Shown here piece after piece: positions 51,256 to 61,580 of a stretch of 64,000 bases of DNA. The position numbers and the translations under genes are program-made. Every line of letters starts with the position of its first letter. Positions within the stretch are counted from its first letter, which is position 1. The notes beneath the pieces were generated by a model that worked only from the letters and a program-made list of their open reading frames with translations, ran no database searches and was not told the DNA's origin. The stretch is from Haloglycomyces albus DSM 45210 (GTDB lineage Bacteria > Actinomycetota > Actinomycetes > Mycobacteriales > Micromonosporaceae), in assembly GCF_000527155.1 (NCBI RefSeq), contig NZ_AZUQ01000001.1, positions 2,804,168 to 2,868,167 of the forward strand. The letters run 5' to 3'.

Positions 51256-52620
51256 TCACACTCCCAACTTCGCGATACGACTTGCCGAGTGCAGGAGCCC
51301 GTCGGCCAATTCGGGGGTACCGATCCACGACGGATGTACGTACGAGGCGTGGATGTTGGCGGTGGAGTAACCCTCACGGCGATCGGCGTCGTCAATCGTC
51401 CACGCAGGGGAGTCGGAGGCCTGTGGGTGAGTGGCGGTGCGATGGAACTCGTGGCCGCGCACTCGCAACCCCCGTGCTCCGAATACTCCGGACGTTGCCA
51501 GGGTGGCCGTGCGGTATCCCAGTGACATGCGCGAGGTGAAATGCGCCCGAGCGGGAAGCAGACCCAGCATAGGACGCTCGTCCAAGCTCTCACAGAGGTA
51601 TAGCATTCCACCGCATTCAGCGACGATCGGAGCCCCGGTCGCGGCCAGTGCGCGAATATCGGAGCCCAAAGAGTCGTTGGCGCTCAAGTGGTCGGCGTAT
51701 ACCTCTGGAAAACCGCCCCCGATATAGAGGCCGTGTAGTCCGCTCGGCAGGGACTCATCGGCCAAGGGATCGAATCGAACGACCTCGGATCCGGCGGCTT
51801 CCAACAACTCCGTGTGCTCGGTGTAGTGGAAGCTGAACGCCGCTCCCGTCGCCACCGCGATACGTACCGGACGGTTCACCGGCGTCACCCGACTGCCGGG
51901 CTCCCACCGCGCGGTTCCCAGCTCGCCCGCCTCGGCCGCAATGGCCTCCACAGCGGGCAGATCCACCTCGCGTGCCATGATCTCGGCCGCCGCGTCGACC
52001 GCGTCGGCAGCGGAATGATGCGCCTCAGCGGTGGGAATCAAACCCAGGTGCCGCGAATCCACGCGCAGACGGTCATGACGACGTACCGCGCCCACAACCG
52101 GAACGGCGACCTGCGCGGCTGCCTCTCGCAGAAGCGCCTCATGCCGGTCGGAGCCGACCCGGTTGAAAATCACGCCCGCCAGGCCGACCTCGGGGTGGAA
52201 GGTGTGAAAACCATGGATCTGTGCCGCCACCGATCGCGATGCCGAAGCGGCGTCGACCACCAGGATCACCGGGGTTCGGGTCAAACGGGCGATATGGGCA
52301 CTGGACGCCTCGTCACTGGCACCGCGCCCGTCGAACAGCCCCATGACCCCTTCGACCACCGCCAGGTCACCACCGGCCGAACCGTGCCGCAGCAGGGGAG
52401 CGATAAGATCGGCGCCGTGCATGAAGGCGTCCAGGTTCCGCCCCGGGCGCCGGGAGGCGAGAGCGTGATAGCCGGGGTCGATGAAATCCGGGCCCACCTT
52501 GAACGGGCGCACGCGTCGCCCACGGTTCCCCAGCGCCGCCATCAGTCCGGCGGACAACAGCGTCTTACCGACCCCGGAATGCGTGCCCGCCACCATTACA
52601 CGCGGTAGATCGGTCACCAT
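51256..52620 (-). CDS. cobB: Cobyrinate / hydrogenobyrinate a,c-diamide synthase
   Basis: Glutamine- and ATP-dependent amidation of the a and c side chains. 454 residues from the ATG at 52620 (AAGGG upstream). ATPase part: VMVAGTHSGVGKTLLSAGLM, KVGPDFIDPGYH, EGVMGLFDGRG. Glutaminase part: LYIGGGFPEVYA and nucleophile Cys in IVAECGGMLYL, closing GHEFHRT. Overlaps the cobO stop by 7 bases. Confidence 0.97.
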   Translation of the reverse strand: MVTDLPRVMVAGTHSGVGKTLLSAGLMAALGNRGRRVRPFKVGPDFIDPGYHALASRRPGRNLDAFMHGADLIAPLLRHGSAGGDLAVVEGVMGLFDGRGASDEASSAHIARLTRTPVILVVDAASASRSVAAQIHGFHTFHPEVGLAGVIFNRVGSDRHEALLREAAAQVAVPVVGAVRRHDRLRVDSRHLGLIPTAEAHHSAADAVDAAAEIMAREVDLPAVEAIAAEAGELGTARWEPGSRVTPVNRPVRIAVATGAAFSFHYTEHTELLEAAGSEVVRFDPLADESLPSGLHGLYIGGGFPEVYADHLSANDSLGSDIRALAATGAPIVAECGGMLYLCESLDERPMLGLLPARAHFTSRMSLGYRTATLATSGVFGARGLRVRGHEFHRTATHPQASDSPAWTIDDADRREGYSTANIHASYVHPSWIGTPELADGLLHSASRIAKLGV

Positions 52621-53225
52621 TCGATGCCCTTTTGACCGCGCCAACCCTGATCCAGCGGGTGCTTGTGCTTCACCATCTCGGTCACCAAGTCGGCATGCTC
52701 AATGAGACGGTCCGGCGCGTCGCGCCCGGTGATCATCACATACTGCCAACCTTCGCGTTTGTCCAAGGTCTCCACTACGTCGTCGACGTCGATCCAACCC
52801 CACTTCAGAGGGTAGGTGAACTCATCCAGCAGGTAAAAGCGGTAACGCTGCTCGGCGAGACACCGTTTCACCTCTTCCCAGCCCTCCACGGCCAAATCCT
52901 GCGATTCGGTGAGGTTACGCGAGGTCCACGACCAGCCGTCGCCCATCTTGAACCAGTCGATTCCCCCCAGCTTCTCAGCGGCCGCGTGCTCGCCGACACG
53001 CCATTTTCCGCTCTTGACGAACTGGAACACTCCGATCGGCCAGCCTTGATTCCAGGCCCGCAGCAACATTCCGAAAGCGGCGGTGGACTTACCCTTGCCC
53101 TTTCCGGTATGAACCATGACCAACGGCGTCTCACGCTTGCGGCGTCGCGGTTGTTCATTGGCCGGAGCGGACGCGCTCGCCCCGTCGTAGGTGCTGTGCT
53201 TGCGATTCGGATTTTCCCGACTCAT
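52614..53225 (-). CDS. cobO: Cob(I)yrinic acid a,c-diamide adenosyltransferase
   Basis: Attaches the adenosyl ligand. 203 residues, BtuR/CobO type: P-loop VHTGKGKGKSTAAFGMLLRA, GVFQFVKSGKWRVGE, GDGWSWTSRNLTES, VMITGRDAPD, and the closing HPLDQGWRGQKGIEW. 7 bases after chlID. Confidence 0.97.
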   Translation of the reverse strand: MSRENPNRKHSTYDGASASAPANEQPRRRKRETPLVMVHTGKGKGKSTAAFGMLLRAWNQGWPIGVFQFVKSGKWRVGEHAAAEKLGGIDWFKMGDGWSWTSRNLTESQDLAVEGWEEVKRCLAEQRYRFYLLDEFTYPLKWGWIDVDDVVETLDKREGWQYVMITGRDAPDRLIEHADLVTEMVKHKHPLDQGWRGQKGIEW

Positions 53226-53232
53226 AGGACCC

Positions 53233-55266
53233 CTAACCTCGTGCCGCCAACTCGATGGTGCGGCTCAGTGACTCAGATGCGAATTCTTCCAAACGAACGC
53301 AGGACATGCCGAGTTGTTCGGCAATCTCGGCGGCACCGTTGGTGCGTACGAACCCCGATTCGGAGTCGATCACGATTCCACTCACCCCCTGGCGGGCCAG
53401 CGCCGTCGATGCCGGAGACGTGGAACGTCCCGCATTCACCCGTCCATCGGTGACCACCACCAGCAGCGGACGACGGAGCGGGTCCTTCCGCCCGTGCCGC
53501 ACCATGAGATCCCGAGAACGAATCAAACCCTCCCCCAGAGGCGTGCGGCCCCCGGTGGCCAAAACCTGTAGCGAGCGGTCGGCGACCTCCACACTAGAGG
53601 TCGGATCGAGCACCGTCGCGGCCGACGAGCCTCGAAAAGTCACCAGCGAAACGAGATCCCGCCGCTGGTAGGCGTCCAACAACAGCGAGCGCACCGCTCC
53701 CTTGACCGCCGCCATGCGCTTGCGTGCCCCCATGGAACCGGAGGCGTCGACACACAGAACGATCAAATGCCCCTGCTTGCCCGACCGTTCCCAGATGCGG
53801 TAATCGCGTTTTTCGATCCGATCGGACCGTGTGCTCCGCCGTCGCGCCCAGGCGGTCAGCGTGCCGGTCAGATTCAGATCCGAACGCCGCGGGGACTCAT
53901 CCCAACGACACGGCCGCGAACGCACCGCCGCACCCCGATCGGTAGCCCCCCGTGACCGGCGACCCGCCGAACCCCGAGTACGAGAACGAGAAGACAACTG
54001 CGCGATGCGCTGCGGGGCCGCCGACGCGGCGACCGTCTGCTCTCCGGCCGCACTCTGCTGGGAACGATCGTTCGGCGAGTCCTGATCGGACTCCCGGCTC
54101 TCCGACGGTGACGTCGATGCCGAGGAGTCCGACGGCTCCTCCTGCTCCGACCCACCCGACGAGGGAGGTGGGGGAGGACCACCCGAGGAATCGTCCCCGT
54201 CGTCATCCGGGCCGGGATCGTCGTCGCCGTTGTCCTCCTGTTCGGGAGGCTCCACATCGTCGAGAAGACGGTCAAGTTCATCTTCGTCAATACCCATGTC
54301 GTCAAACGGGCCGCGCCGCTTACGATGCGGAAGCGTCAACAGACAGGCCTCCCGCACCTCCGGACGACCTGGCGCGGTCGTCCCGTTCCACGCCGCCAAG
54401 GCGACCGCCGTCCGGGCAGTGACGATATCGGCCCGGAGACCATCCACTTCGAACCCCGCACAGACACGTGCGATCGCCGTCAGCCAGCCGTCGGATACGG
54501 TGATGCCGCTGACGCGCTCGCGGGCGGCCACGATCCGGTCGCTGAGTTCTTTTTCCCGGGTGGCGAATTCCGCCGCGAAGCTGTCGGGGTCGGTTTCGTA
54601 ACGTAGACGACGGCGGACGACCTCGGCGCGCTCGTTCGGGTCCCCGGGGGCGTCGGCGGTCACCGAGAGGCCGAAGCGGTCGAGCAGCTGCGGCCGTAGT
54701 TCGCCTTCCTCGGCGTTCATGGTTCCCACCAGGGAGAACCGGGCCGGGTGTTCCAGGGACACGCCCTCGCGTTCGACGCGATTGACACCCATGGCCGCCG
54801 CGTCGAGCAGGACGTCCACCAAGTGGTCGTCGAGCAGATTGACCTCGTCGACGTACAGCAGGCCACGGTGCGCCGAGGCCAAGAGTCCCGGCTGGAACAC
54901 GGTGGTGCCGTCCTGGAGAGCGGCCTCCACGTCCACCGAACCGACCAGCCGGTCTTCCCCCGCGCCGATCGGTAGTTCCACCAATGGGGTCGGTACGTCG
55001 ACACGGCCGGTGTCGCGTTGGCAGGCCTGACAGTAGGGGACGGGTCGATCGGCCTCGCACTGATATTGGCAACCGGAGGCGACGTCGATGTCGGGAAGGA
55101 GATGGCGGAGCGCACGTACGGCGGTCGACTTCGCGGTACCCTTCTGCCCGCGAATCACGACACCGCCGATACGTTGGTCGATCGCGCCCGCGATGAGCGC
55201 GGTCTTCAATCTGTCCTGCCCGACGATCGCGCTGAACGGGTAGTGCTTAGGATCGCTCACTATCAT
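53233..55266 (-). CDS. chlID: Magnesium/cobalt chelatase ATPase, fused I and D subunits
   Basis: 677 residues from the ATG at 55266 with GAGGAG upstream. I part (about 1-330): AIVGQDRLKTALI, Walker A VIRGQKGTAKSTAVRAL, Walker B GLLYVDEVNLLDDHLVD, SLVGTMNAEEGELRPQLLDRF split. A long acidic, Pro/Ser-rich linker (about 350-470) leads to a VWA domain (about 485-677) with MIDAS VLCVDASGSMGARKRM. Works with CobN as the cobalt-inserting motor. Overlaps the cobN end by 20 bases. Confidence 0.95.
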   Translation of the reverse strand: MIVSDPKHYPFSAIVGQDRLKTALIAGAIDQRIGGVVIRGQKGTAKSTAVRALRHLLPDIDVASGCQYQCEADRPVPYCQACQRDTGRVDVPTPLVELPIGAGEDRLVGSVDVEAALQDGTTVFQPGLLASAHRGLLYVDEVNLLDDHLVDVLLDAAAMGVNRVEREGVSLEHPARFSLVGTMNAEEGELRPQLLDRFGLSVTADAPGDPNERAEVVRRRLRYETDPDSFAAEFATREKELSDRIVAARERVSGITVSDGWLTAIARVCAGFEVDGLRADIVTARTAVALAAWNGTTAPGRPEVREACLLTLPHRKRRGPFDDMGIDEDELDRLLDDVEPPEQEDNGDDDPGPDDDGDDSSGGPPPPPSSGGSEQEEPSDSSASTSPSESRESDQDSPNDRSQQSAAGEQTVAASAAPQRIAQLSSRSRTRGSAGRRSRGATDRGAAVRSRPCRWDESPRRSDLNLTGTLTAWARRRSTRSDRIEKRDYRIWERSGKQGHLIVLCVDASGSMGARKRMAAVKGAVRSLLLDAYQRRDLVSLVTFRGSSAATVLDPTSSVEVADRSLQVLATGGRTPLGEGLIRSRDLMVRHGRKDPLRRPLLVVVTDGRVNAGRSTSPASTALARQGVSGIVIDSESGFVRTNGAAEIAEQLGMSCVRLEEFASESLSRTIELAARG

Positions 55267-58200
55267 TGTCCTCTCCTCGCTCTTCGATGAGACCTTCGGC
55301 GTCGATGTAGAACTGCTGTAGGCGCTGTACGACCTCTTCGTCGGGCTCCTTCCACAGTCCGCGCTGTTGCGCCTCCAGGAGTCGTTCGGTGACTCCGTGC
55401 AGGGCCCAGGGATTGGACTGTTCCATGAACTTGCGGTTGTGGTCGTCGAAGACGTAGGTTTCGGCGACGCGCTCGTACTGCCAGTCGGATACGACCGAAG
55501 CGGTGGCGTCGTAGCCGAACATGTAGTCCACGGTGGCGGCCATTTCGAAGGCCCCCTTGTATCCGTGGCGCTGCATTGACTCGATCCACTTCGGATTGGC
55601 AACTCGGGCGCGGAAAACCCGGTTGACCTCTTCGGAGAGCGTGCGCGCCTGTGGACGGGACGGATCGCTGGAATCCCCGATGACGGCGTGCACGTCCTGG
55701 CCGGTGAGGTGGCGGATCGTGGCGATCATGCCGCCGTGCTCCTGGAAGTAGTCGTCGGAATCCAGAATGTCGTGTTCGCGGGTGTCGGTGTTCTTCACCG
55801 CCACCTTGACGCGGCCCAGATTGCGGTGGAAGTCCTCATGCGCCTCCACTCCGTCGAGTCCGTCGCCGTAGGCATGGCCGGACCAGACGGTGTAGACCTC
55901 GGCGATGTCGGCGCTGTCGCGCCAGTTACGCGCTTCGATCAACGGCAGTAGTCCCGCGCCGTAGGCTCCCGGTTTGGCTCCGAAAACGCGGGCCGTGGCA
56001 TGGCGTTCGGCCCAGGCGAGTTCATGGCCCTCTTCCACCAGGCGGTCCCGGTCGGCGGAGCTGTGGGCGGCGACATGATTCGCTGCGCCCTCGTCGTCGC
56101 GTTCGGCCACCATGCGAACCGCACGGTCGATCAGGGCCACCAGGTGGGGAAAGGCGTCGCGGAAGAATCCACTGATGCGGACCGTCACGTCGACGCGCGG
56201 TCGACCCAATTCCTCCAGGTCGATGACCTCTAGATCCACGACACGTCGCGTTTCGGGATGCCACACCGGTCGAACTCCGAGAAGCGCCAGGATCTCGGCG
56301 ATGTCATCGCCGTGAGTACGCATATTGGCCGTACCCCACACCACGATGCCCACCGACTCGGGATAGGCACCGTCGTGGGCCTCCCGGTATTCGTTGATCA
56401 ACGCGTCGGCCAGGCGTTGCCCCACTTCCCACGCCAGGGAACTGGGCAGACCCTTCGGATCCACCGAATAGAAGTTCTTTCCGGTGGGAAGCACGTCGAG
56501 ACGGCCACGGGTCGGCGATCCGGAGGGGCCGGAGCGAATATAGCGCCCGTCGAGGCCGGAAACGAGCCGATCGATCTCGCCCGAACAGGCCTGGATGCGG
56601 GGAATGGCTTCCCGACAGGCAAAACGCAGTACGTCGGCGACCTCGTCGTCGGACCGTCGCAGCACCGAGGTCGTAATATCCTCGGCGGATTCGGCCCTCC
56701 ACTCGGACTCGGCCAATCGCACGACGAGACGGTCACTGACCGCGTCCACCGCGTCCAAGAGGTCGGAGCGTCGAGCGCCGGGGCCCGGCTGTAGTTCCAG
56801 CAGGCGATCGATCTCGGCCTGCCGTCCGGGCAGAGCGACGCCCGCATCGACGGTCTGCCCGGGATCGGTGGACAGTACCCGCTCGTCGATACCGAAATGA
56901 GCGGCCACTTGCGATCGCAGGCCGGGGGTGTCTCCCTGCGGCAGCCGCAGCACGGCTTTGAGCAAGCCCTGCAACTGGTCCGAGGCGGGAACCGAACCGA
57001 ACACATGGAGCCCGTCGCGCACCTGCATGTCCTTGATTTCGCAGAGATAGCCGTCGACGTGGGTGATCATGTCGCCGAAATCGTCGGGGTCGTCGGGCAT
57101 CTCGGCCGCACCCAAATCCTCGGCAATATGCGAACTCACCAGCAGTTCCCAAATCTGCGACCGCAGACTCGGCAACTTCGACGGATCGAGCAGCTCCAAT
57201 TCGGCGTACTCGTCCAAGAGCTGTTCGAGGCGGGCGACGTCATCGTAGGTCTCGGCGCGCATCATCGGCGGTACCAGGTGATCGATGATCGTGGCGTGAC
57301 CGCGACGTTTAGCCTGCGTACCTTCGCCCGGGTCATTGACCACGAAGGGATAGAACAACGGCACGTCGGTCAGGGTGGCGTCGGTGGCGCATTCGGCGGA
57401 CAAACCCACTCCCTTACCGGGCAACCATTCCAGGGTGCCGTGTTTTCCGATATGGACGATCGCGTCGGCCTGGAAGATGCGTTCGATCCACCAGTAGGCC
57501 GCCAAATACTGGTGCGTGGGTGGGAGGTCGGGGTCGTGGTAGATGGCCACCGGGTTGTCTCCGAACCCACGCGGAGGCTGAATGGCCAGAACCACGTTCC
57601 CCAGTCCCAGAGTCGAGGTCACGAGGGACTTTCCATCGGGTGACAGGAGAATGTCCCCCGGAGCCGGTCCCCATTTGTCCTCTACCGCTTCCTGGAGCGC
57701 TTGCGGCAGTTGCGAAAACCAGTCACGATAATCGGACACCGGGACGTGGGCCTCGGCATGAGCCAACTGCTGGTCCGACAGCTGCTCGGAGTCAAAGCCC
57801 CCGCGCGCGATCATTTCGGCGATCAGGGCGTCGGAATCCTCCAGCCATGTCTCGAGTTTCGGGTCGTCACCCAGGCGGTAACCCAGTTCGCGCATGGTGC
57901 GCAACAATGCGGTGGTCGACGCCGGGGTGTCCAGCCCCACACCGTTGCCGATGCGGGAATGCTTGGTGGGGTAGTTCGACATGACGATCGCGATGCGCTT
58001 GTCGGAGTTGGCCAAGCGTGACAAGCGGGCGTATCGCATGGCGATTCCCGCGACGCGGAGGCAGCGTTCGTGGTCGGGAACGTAGCGCACCAGGGGACCG
58101 CCGATACGTTCGTCCACACCCGTGGTCTCTTTGAAGGAGAAGGGAACCGAAACGATGCGTCCGTCGAACTCCGGCATGGCGATCTGCATGGCGGTGTCCA

Positions 58201-59095
58201 AAGGAGACATCCCGATGTCGGAAGCCTCCCAGTCGGCGCGTGAGCTGGTAGCGGTCAACGCCTGCACGATCGGAATGCCCAACGAGTCGAGCGCACCGGG
58301 GCGCCAACTCTGTTCGGTGAGTGCCCCGGCTTCGCGGCCGTGTGCTCCGCCTGCGGCCAGAACGGTCACGACCAGGCCGTCGAGGGTGACGCCCGCCTGT
58401 TCGGCGAGGGAGAGAACCTCAATGGCTCCGTCGGCGTTTTCCCGTAGCGAGTAGCAGAACAGGCCGACGGCGTTGGCCCCCTTTCGCTCGACCGACTCGA
58501 GCAGGGCGTCGATGAATTCGGTATTGCCACTCAACAGGTGGGAACGGTAGAAGACCACGCCGATGGTGGGTCGGTCCGGGTCCAGATCGGACAGAGCGTC
58601 GCCGCGGTGCGGGTGGTAGGTGCCGACCCCTGGCGTCTCTTGCGGATCGGAGAACCCGCAACCGTGCAGCATGACGGTGTCGGCCACGAACCTGAAGAGC
58701 TGTTCGGTATTGTCCACCCCTCCCAGACGCAGATATTCGAAGCACTGCGCCACTGAGGCGGTGGGAAGGGTGGAGGCGGCGGTCAACTCCGCGTCCGGCG
58801 ACGATTCCCCGGACAGGGCCACCAGTGCGATGTCACGTTGCCCGCATTTGTGCCGCAGCTGATCGAACAGTTCGGGAAAGGCCGCTCGGCCGCCCAGGAG
58901 CCGTACGACCGCGACGCGGACGTCGGCGAGGTTGTCGTCGATCCACGCACCCACGGCCTCGGAGTCGTCTTTCGGAGCGCGTGCGGGGTTCAACGCTCGC
59001 ACGGCGACCGTCTCGTCATCCAGCCGTTCCACCGCCTGGGCGGCGGCCAGAATTTCAGTGTCGGCCGTGGTCAGGAACAGTATCGTATCCGTCAT
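55247..59095 (-). CDS. cobN: Cobaltochelatase subunit CobN
   Basis: Large catalytic subunit inserting Co2+ into hydrogenobyrinic acid a,c-diamide with ATP. 1282 residues from the ATG at 59095. Landmarks: PTIGVVFYRSHLLSGNTEFI, NYPTKHSRIGNGVGLDTPAS, ADAIVHIGKHGTLEWLPGKG, GIVVWGTANMRTHGDDIAE, YGAGLLPLIEARNWRD, and NPWALHGVTERLLEA near the end. Overlaps the cobQ stop by one base (TGATG). The longer frame upstream lies in cobQ. Confidence 0.97.
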   Translation of the reverse strand: MTDTILFLTTADTEILAAAQAVERLDDETVAVRALNPARAPKDDSEAVGAWIDDNLADVRVAVVRLLGGRAAFPELFDQLRHKCGQRDIALVALSGESSPDAELTAASTLPTASVAQCFEYLRLGGVDNTEQLFRFVADTVMLHGCGFSDPQETPGVGTYHPHRGDALSDLDPDRPTIGVVFYRSHLLSGNTEFIDALLESVERKGANAVGLFCYSLRENADGAIEVLSLAEQAGVTLDGLVVTVLAAGGAHGREAGALTEQSWRPGALDSLGIPIVQALTATSSRADWEASDIGMSPLDTAMQIAMPEFDGRIVSVPFSFKETTGVDERIGGPLVRYVPDHERCLRVAGIAMRYARLSRLANSDKRIAIVMSNYPTKHSRIGNGVGLDTPASTTALLRTMRELGYRLGDDPKLETWLEDSDALIAEMIARGGFDSEQLSDQQLAHAEAHVPVSDYRDWFSQLPQALQEAVEDKWGPAPGDILLSPDGKSLVTSTLGLGNVVLAIQPPRGFGDNPVAIYHDPDLPPTHQYLAAYWWIERIFQADAIVHIGKHGTLEWLPGKGVGLSAECATDATLTDVPLFYPFVVNDPGEGTQAKRRGHATIIDHLVPPMMRAETYDDVARLEQLLDEYAELELLDPSKLPSLRSQIWELLVSSHIAEDLGAAEMPDDPDDFGDMITHVDGYLCEIKDMQVRDGLHVFGSVPASDQLQGLLKAVLRLPQGDTPGLRSQVAAHFGIDERVLSTDPGQTVDAGVALPGRQAEIDRLLELQPGPGARRSDLLDAVDAVSDRLVVRLAESEWRAESAEDITTSVLRRSDDEVADVLRFACREAIPRIQACSGEIDRLVSGLDGRYIRSGPSGSPTRGRLDVLPTGKNFYSVDPKGLPSSLAWEVGQRLADALINEYREAHDGAYPESVGIVVWGTANMRTHGDDIAEILALLGVRPVWHPETRRVVDLEVIDLEELGRPRVDVTVRISGFFRDAFPHLVALIDRAVRMVAERDDEGAANHVAAHSSADRDRLVEEGHELAWAERHATARVFGAKPGAYGAGLLPLIEARNWRDSADIAEVYTVWSGHAYGDGLDGVEAHEDFHRNLGRVKVAVKNTDTREHDILDSDDYFQEHGGMIATIRHLTGQDVHAVIGDSSDPSRPQARTLSEEVNRVFRARVANPKWIESMQRHGYKGAFEMAATVDYMFGYDATASVVSDWQYERVAETYVFDDHNRKFMEQSNPWALHGVTERLLEAQQRGLWKEPDEEVVQRLQQFYIDAEGLIEERGEDNDSERS

Positions 59096-60648
59096 CAGGC
59101 TTGCTCCGTTGCTTGGGTCGGCGTTGACAGGGCAGGTGCACCACCGGGCGGTGCGATGAAAGGATTGTCGGGGGCACCCTTCTGGATCAGGTTGAAGAGG
59201 TACGACATGTCGAGATGTTCGTCCAGAACGTCGGCGAAGGCGTCCAACCGGTTGCGCCGCACCTGAGCGAAATCGACGTCTCCCGGTGCGAACGACAGTC
59301 CACGCCGCCGCGCGACCCGGGTGAGGAAGGCACGACGCAGTGCGTTGTTCTCCAGCAGGCCGTGCCAGGAGGTACCCAGGATCGACCCGACGCGACATCC
59401 CTCCGCGCCGTCGACGTCGTCGGCCAGCCAGGATTCGCCACCCCAAGGCCGAGGACGTCCGTGCCGGATCGAATAGGCGTCGACCGCCGCATCGTCGAAT
59501 AGAGGGGCGCGACCGTGATGGCGTCGTAGAGTCTTGTCGCGGTGGAAAACCGTGTCAACCGGCAGAATATCCAGGCCCTTCACCTCTCCACGCCGAGATT
59601 CGACCTCGTCGTGCAGACGGCGACCGAGCATTTGATAACCGCCGCAGACTCCCAAGGTGGGTTCATCGGCCGCGCAGCGGCGGCGGACGGCTTCGGCCAA
59701 ACCTCGTTCGTGCAACCAATCGAGATCGCCTACCGTGTTCTTCGATCCCGGTAGCACGACGAGGTCGGCGTTGGTGATATCGGCGGCCGATTCGCTGAAC
59801 CGCACCGACACCCCCGGCTCGACGGTGAGGGCGTCGATATCGGTGAAGTTCGAGATGTGTGGAAGACGCACGACCGTCACGGTCAGCGAATCCTTCCCCA
59901 GCGGCGGAAGGGCCTCACGACGTTGATCCAGGGCGAGTGAATCCTCCGCGTCGATCGTCAGGCCGCTGACATGCGGAATGACACCGAGACAGGGGCGTTG
60001 GGTGAGCTCTTCCAGTTGCCGGATACCCGGGTCGAGAACGGTTCGGTCGCCCCGGAAACGATTGATGATAAATCCGGACACCAGTGCCTGGTCGGCCGGC
60101 TCCATGAGGGCCAACGTCCCGTACAGGGAGGCGAAGGCACCACCACGATCGATATCACAGACGATCACTACCGGCATGTCGTGCTGTCGCGCCAATCCCA
60201 GGTTCGTCAGATCGTAGGGGCGCAGATTGATTTCCGCCGCGCCGCCCGCGCCTTCGGCGAGAACGACGTCGAAGCGAGACGCCAAATCCCGCAACGACTC
60301 CGACACCACCGGAAGGAGCGTTGTCTTGCGAGTGTGGTAATCCCGTGCCCCGGCGTCGAAGGCCGTATGCCCGCGAATCACCACTTGGGAATGTCGCGGT
60401 CCGGTCGGTTTGATCAGAATCGGATTCATGGCGATCTCGGCGTCCACTCCGGCGGCGTCCGCCTGAGCGGCTTGGGCGCGGCCGATCTCGCCGCCGTCGA
60501 GGGTCACGGCGGCGTTCAGGGCCATGTTCTGAGCTTTGAACGGCGCGACGCGATGGCCCTGTCGGGACAGGAGTCGGCACAGGCCGGACACTAGAACGCT
60601 TTTACCGGCATCGGAGGTCGTCCCCGCGACCAGAAGAGTTCCCTTCAT
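59095..60648 (-). CDS. cobQ: Cobyric acid synthase
   Basis: Four amidations (b, d, e, g). 517 residues from the ATG at 60648 (GGAGG 8 bases upstream). MKGTLLVAGTTSDAGKSVL, PFKAQNMALNAAVT, DIDRGGAFASLYGT, VVLPGSKNTVGDLDWL, glutaminase Cys in LGVCGGYQMLGR. Overlaps cbiB by 4 bases. Confidence 0.97.
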   Translation of the reverse strand: MKGTLLVAGTTSDAGKSVLVSGLCRLLSRQGHRVAPFKAQNMALNAAVTLDGGEIGRAQAAQADAAGVDAEIAMNPILIKPTGPRHSQVVIRGHTAFDAGARDYHTRKTTLLPVVSESLRDLASRFDVVLAEGAGGAAEINLRPYDLTNLGLARQHDMPVVIVCDIDRGGAFASLYGTLALMEPADQALVSGFIINRFRGDRTVLDPGIRQLEELTQRPCLGVIPHVSGLTIDAEDSLALDQRREALPPLGKDSLTVTVVRLPHISNFTDIDALTVEPGVSVRFSESAADITNADLVVLPGSKNTVGDLDWLHERGLAEAVRRRCAADEPTLGVCGGYQMLGRRLHDEVESRRGEVKGLDILPVDTVFHRDKTLRRHHGRAPLFDDAAVDAYSIRHGRPRPWGGESWLADDVDGAEGCRVGSILGTSWHGLLENNALRRAFLTRVARRRGLSFAPGDVDFAQVRRNRLDAFADVLDEHLDMSYLFNLIQKGAPDNPFIAPPGGAPALSTPTQATEQA

Positions 60649-61580
60649 CGGCGGCACCTCCAACGAGCCACGACCGCTGTCGCTACGGCGGTCGTATAGA
60701 TCAACCAGGACAAGCGATTGGCCCGTGCGATGTCGTGTCGTCGTACCCGGCGGCCGCGACCGAGACGGGGACGCCGGTCCCGAGTGTCTCCGTACGTGTT
60801 CACCGTGCCTCCGATGCGGACTCCCAGAGCTCCCGCGAAGGCCGCTTCGGCCGTTCCGGCATTGGGGCTAGGGTGCGCAGCGGAATCACGGGACACCACC
60901 CGCGCCGCCTCCACGCTCGTACCGCCCACGGCGGGAGCGAACGCGATGGCCGCCAGCGCCGTCAAGCGAGCGGGAACGAAATTCATGACGTCGTCCAGTC
61001 GGGCGGCGGCCGTACCAAAACGGCGATATCGCCGAGTGCGATAACCGACCATGGCGTCCAGGGTGTTGACACAGCGGTGTGCCACGATACCGACCGGACC
61101 GGCCACCACTCCCCACCACAGCGGAGCGATCGACGCGTCCGAGGTGTTCTCCGCGACCGACTCCACGGTGGCAGCGGCCAGCTCGTCCGCATCGAGGTCG
61201 TCGGCTTCTCGAGCGCACAAAGCACCCAGCGCACCACGAGCCTCGGCCATCTCGTTTGCCAGCAGCGGGCGAGACACCGCATCGGCGGCCTCGATCAGGG
61301 AGCGTTGTCCCAACGCCGCCCATGTCACCGCGGCGGAGAAGACGAGTTCGCTCCACCGACGTCGCCGTGCCAGCCGATACGCCCACCAAGCAGCACCGGT
61401 CGTCGTCCCCACCGTCAACGCGAGGTACGCCGCTCCCGCTGTGCGGTTGTCACGCCACATGCGCTCTTCGAGTTTGGAGGCGAGTGTGCCGAACCCCGCT
61501 ACCGGGTGCCGGCGACGCGGGTCGCCGCAGCATCGATCCAGGGCCGCGCCTACCGCCAGCCCAAGCGCGGTCGCGTTCAT
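60645..61580 (-). CDS. cbiB: Adenosylcobinamide-phosphate synthase
   Basis: Membrane enzyme adding the aminopropanol arm (CobD in the aerobic naming). 311 residues; GAALDRCCGDPRRRHPVAGFG, VESVAENTSDASIAPLWWG, DAMVGYRTRRYRRFGTAAARLDD (split), and SRDSAAHPSPNAGTAEAAFA. Several helices. ATGA overlaps with both neighbours. Confidence 0.96.
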   Translation of the reverse strand: MNATALGLAVGAALDRCCGDPRRRHPVAGFGTLASKLEERMWRDNRTAGAAYLALTVGTTTGAAWWAYRLARRRRWSELVFSAAVTWAALGQRSLIEAADAVSRPLLANEMAEARGALGALCAREADDLDADELAAATVESVAENTSDASIAPLWWGVVAGPVGIVAHRCVNTLDAMVGYRTRRYRRFGTAAARLDDVMNFVPARLTALAAIAFAPAVGGTSVEAARVVSRDSAAHPSPNAGTAEAAFAGALGVRIGGTVNTYGDTRDRRPRLGRGRRVRRHDIARANRLSWLIYTTAVATAVVARWRCRR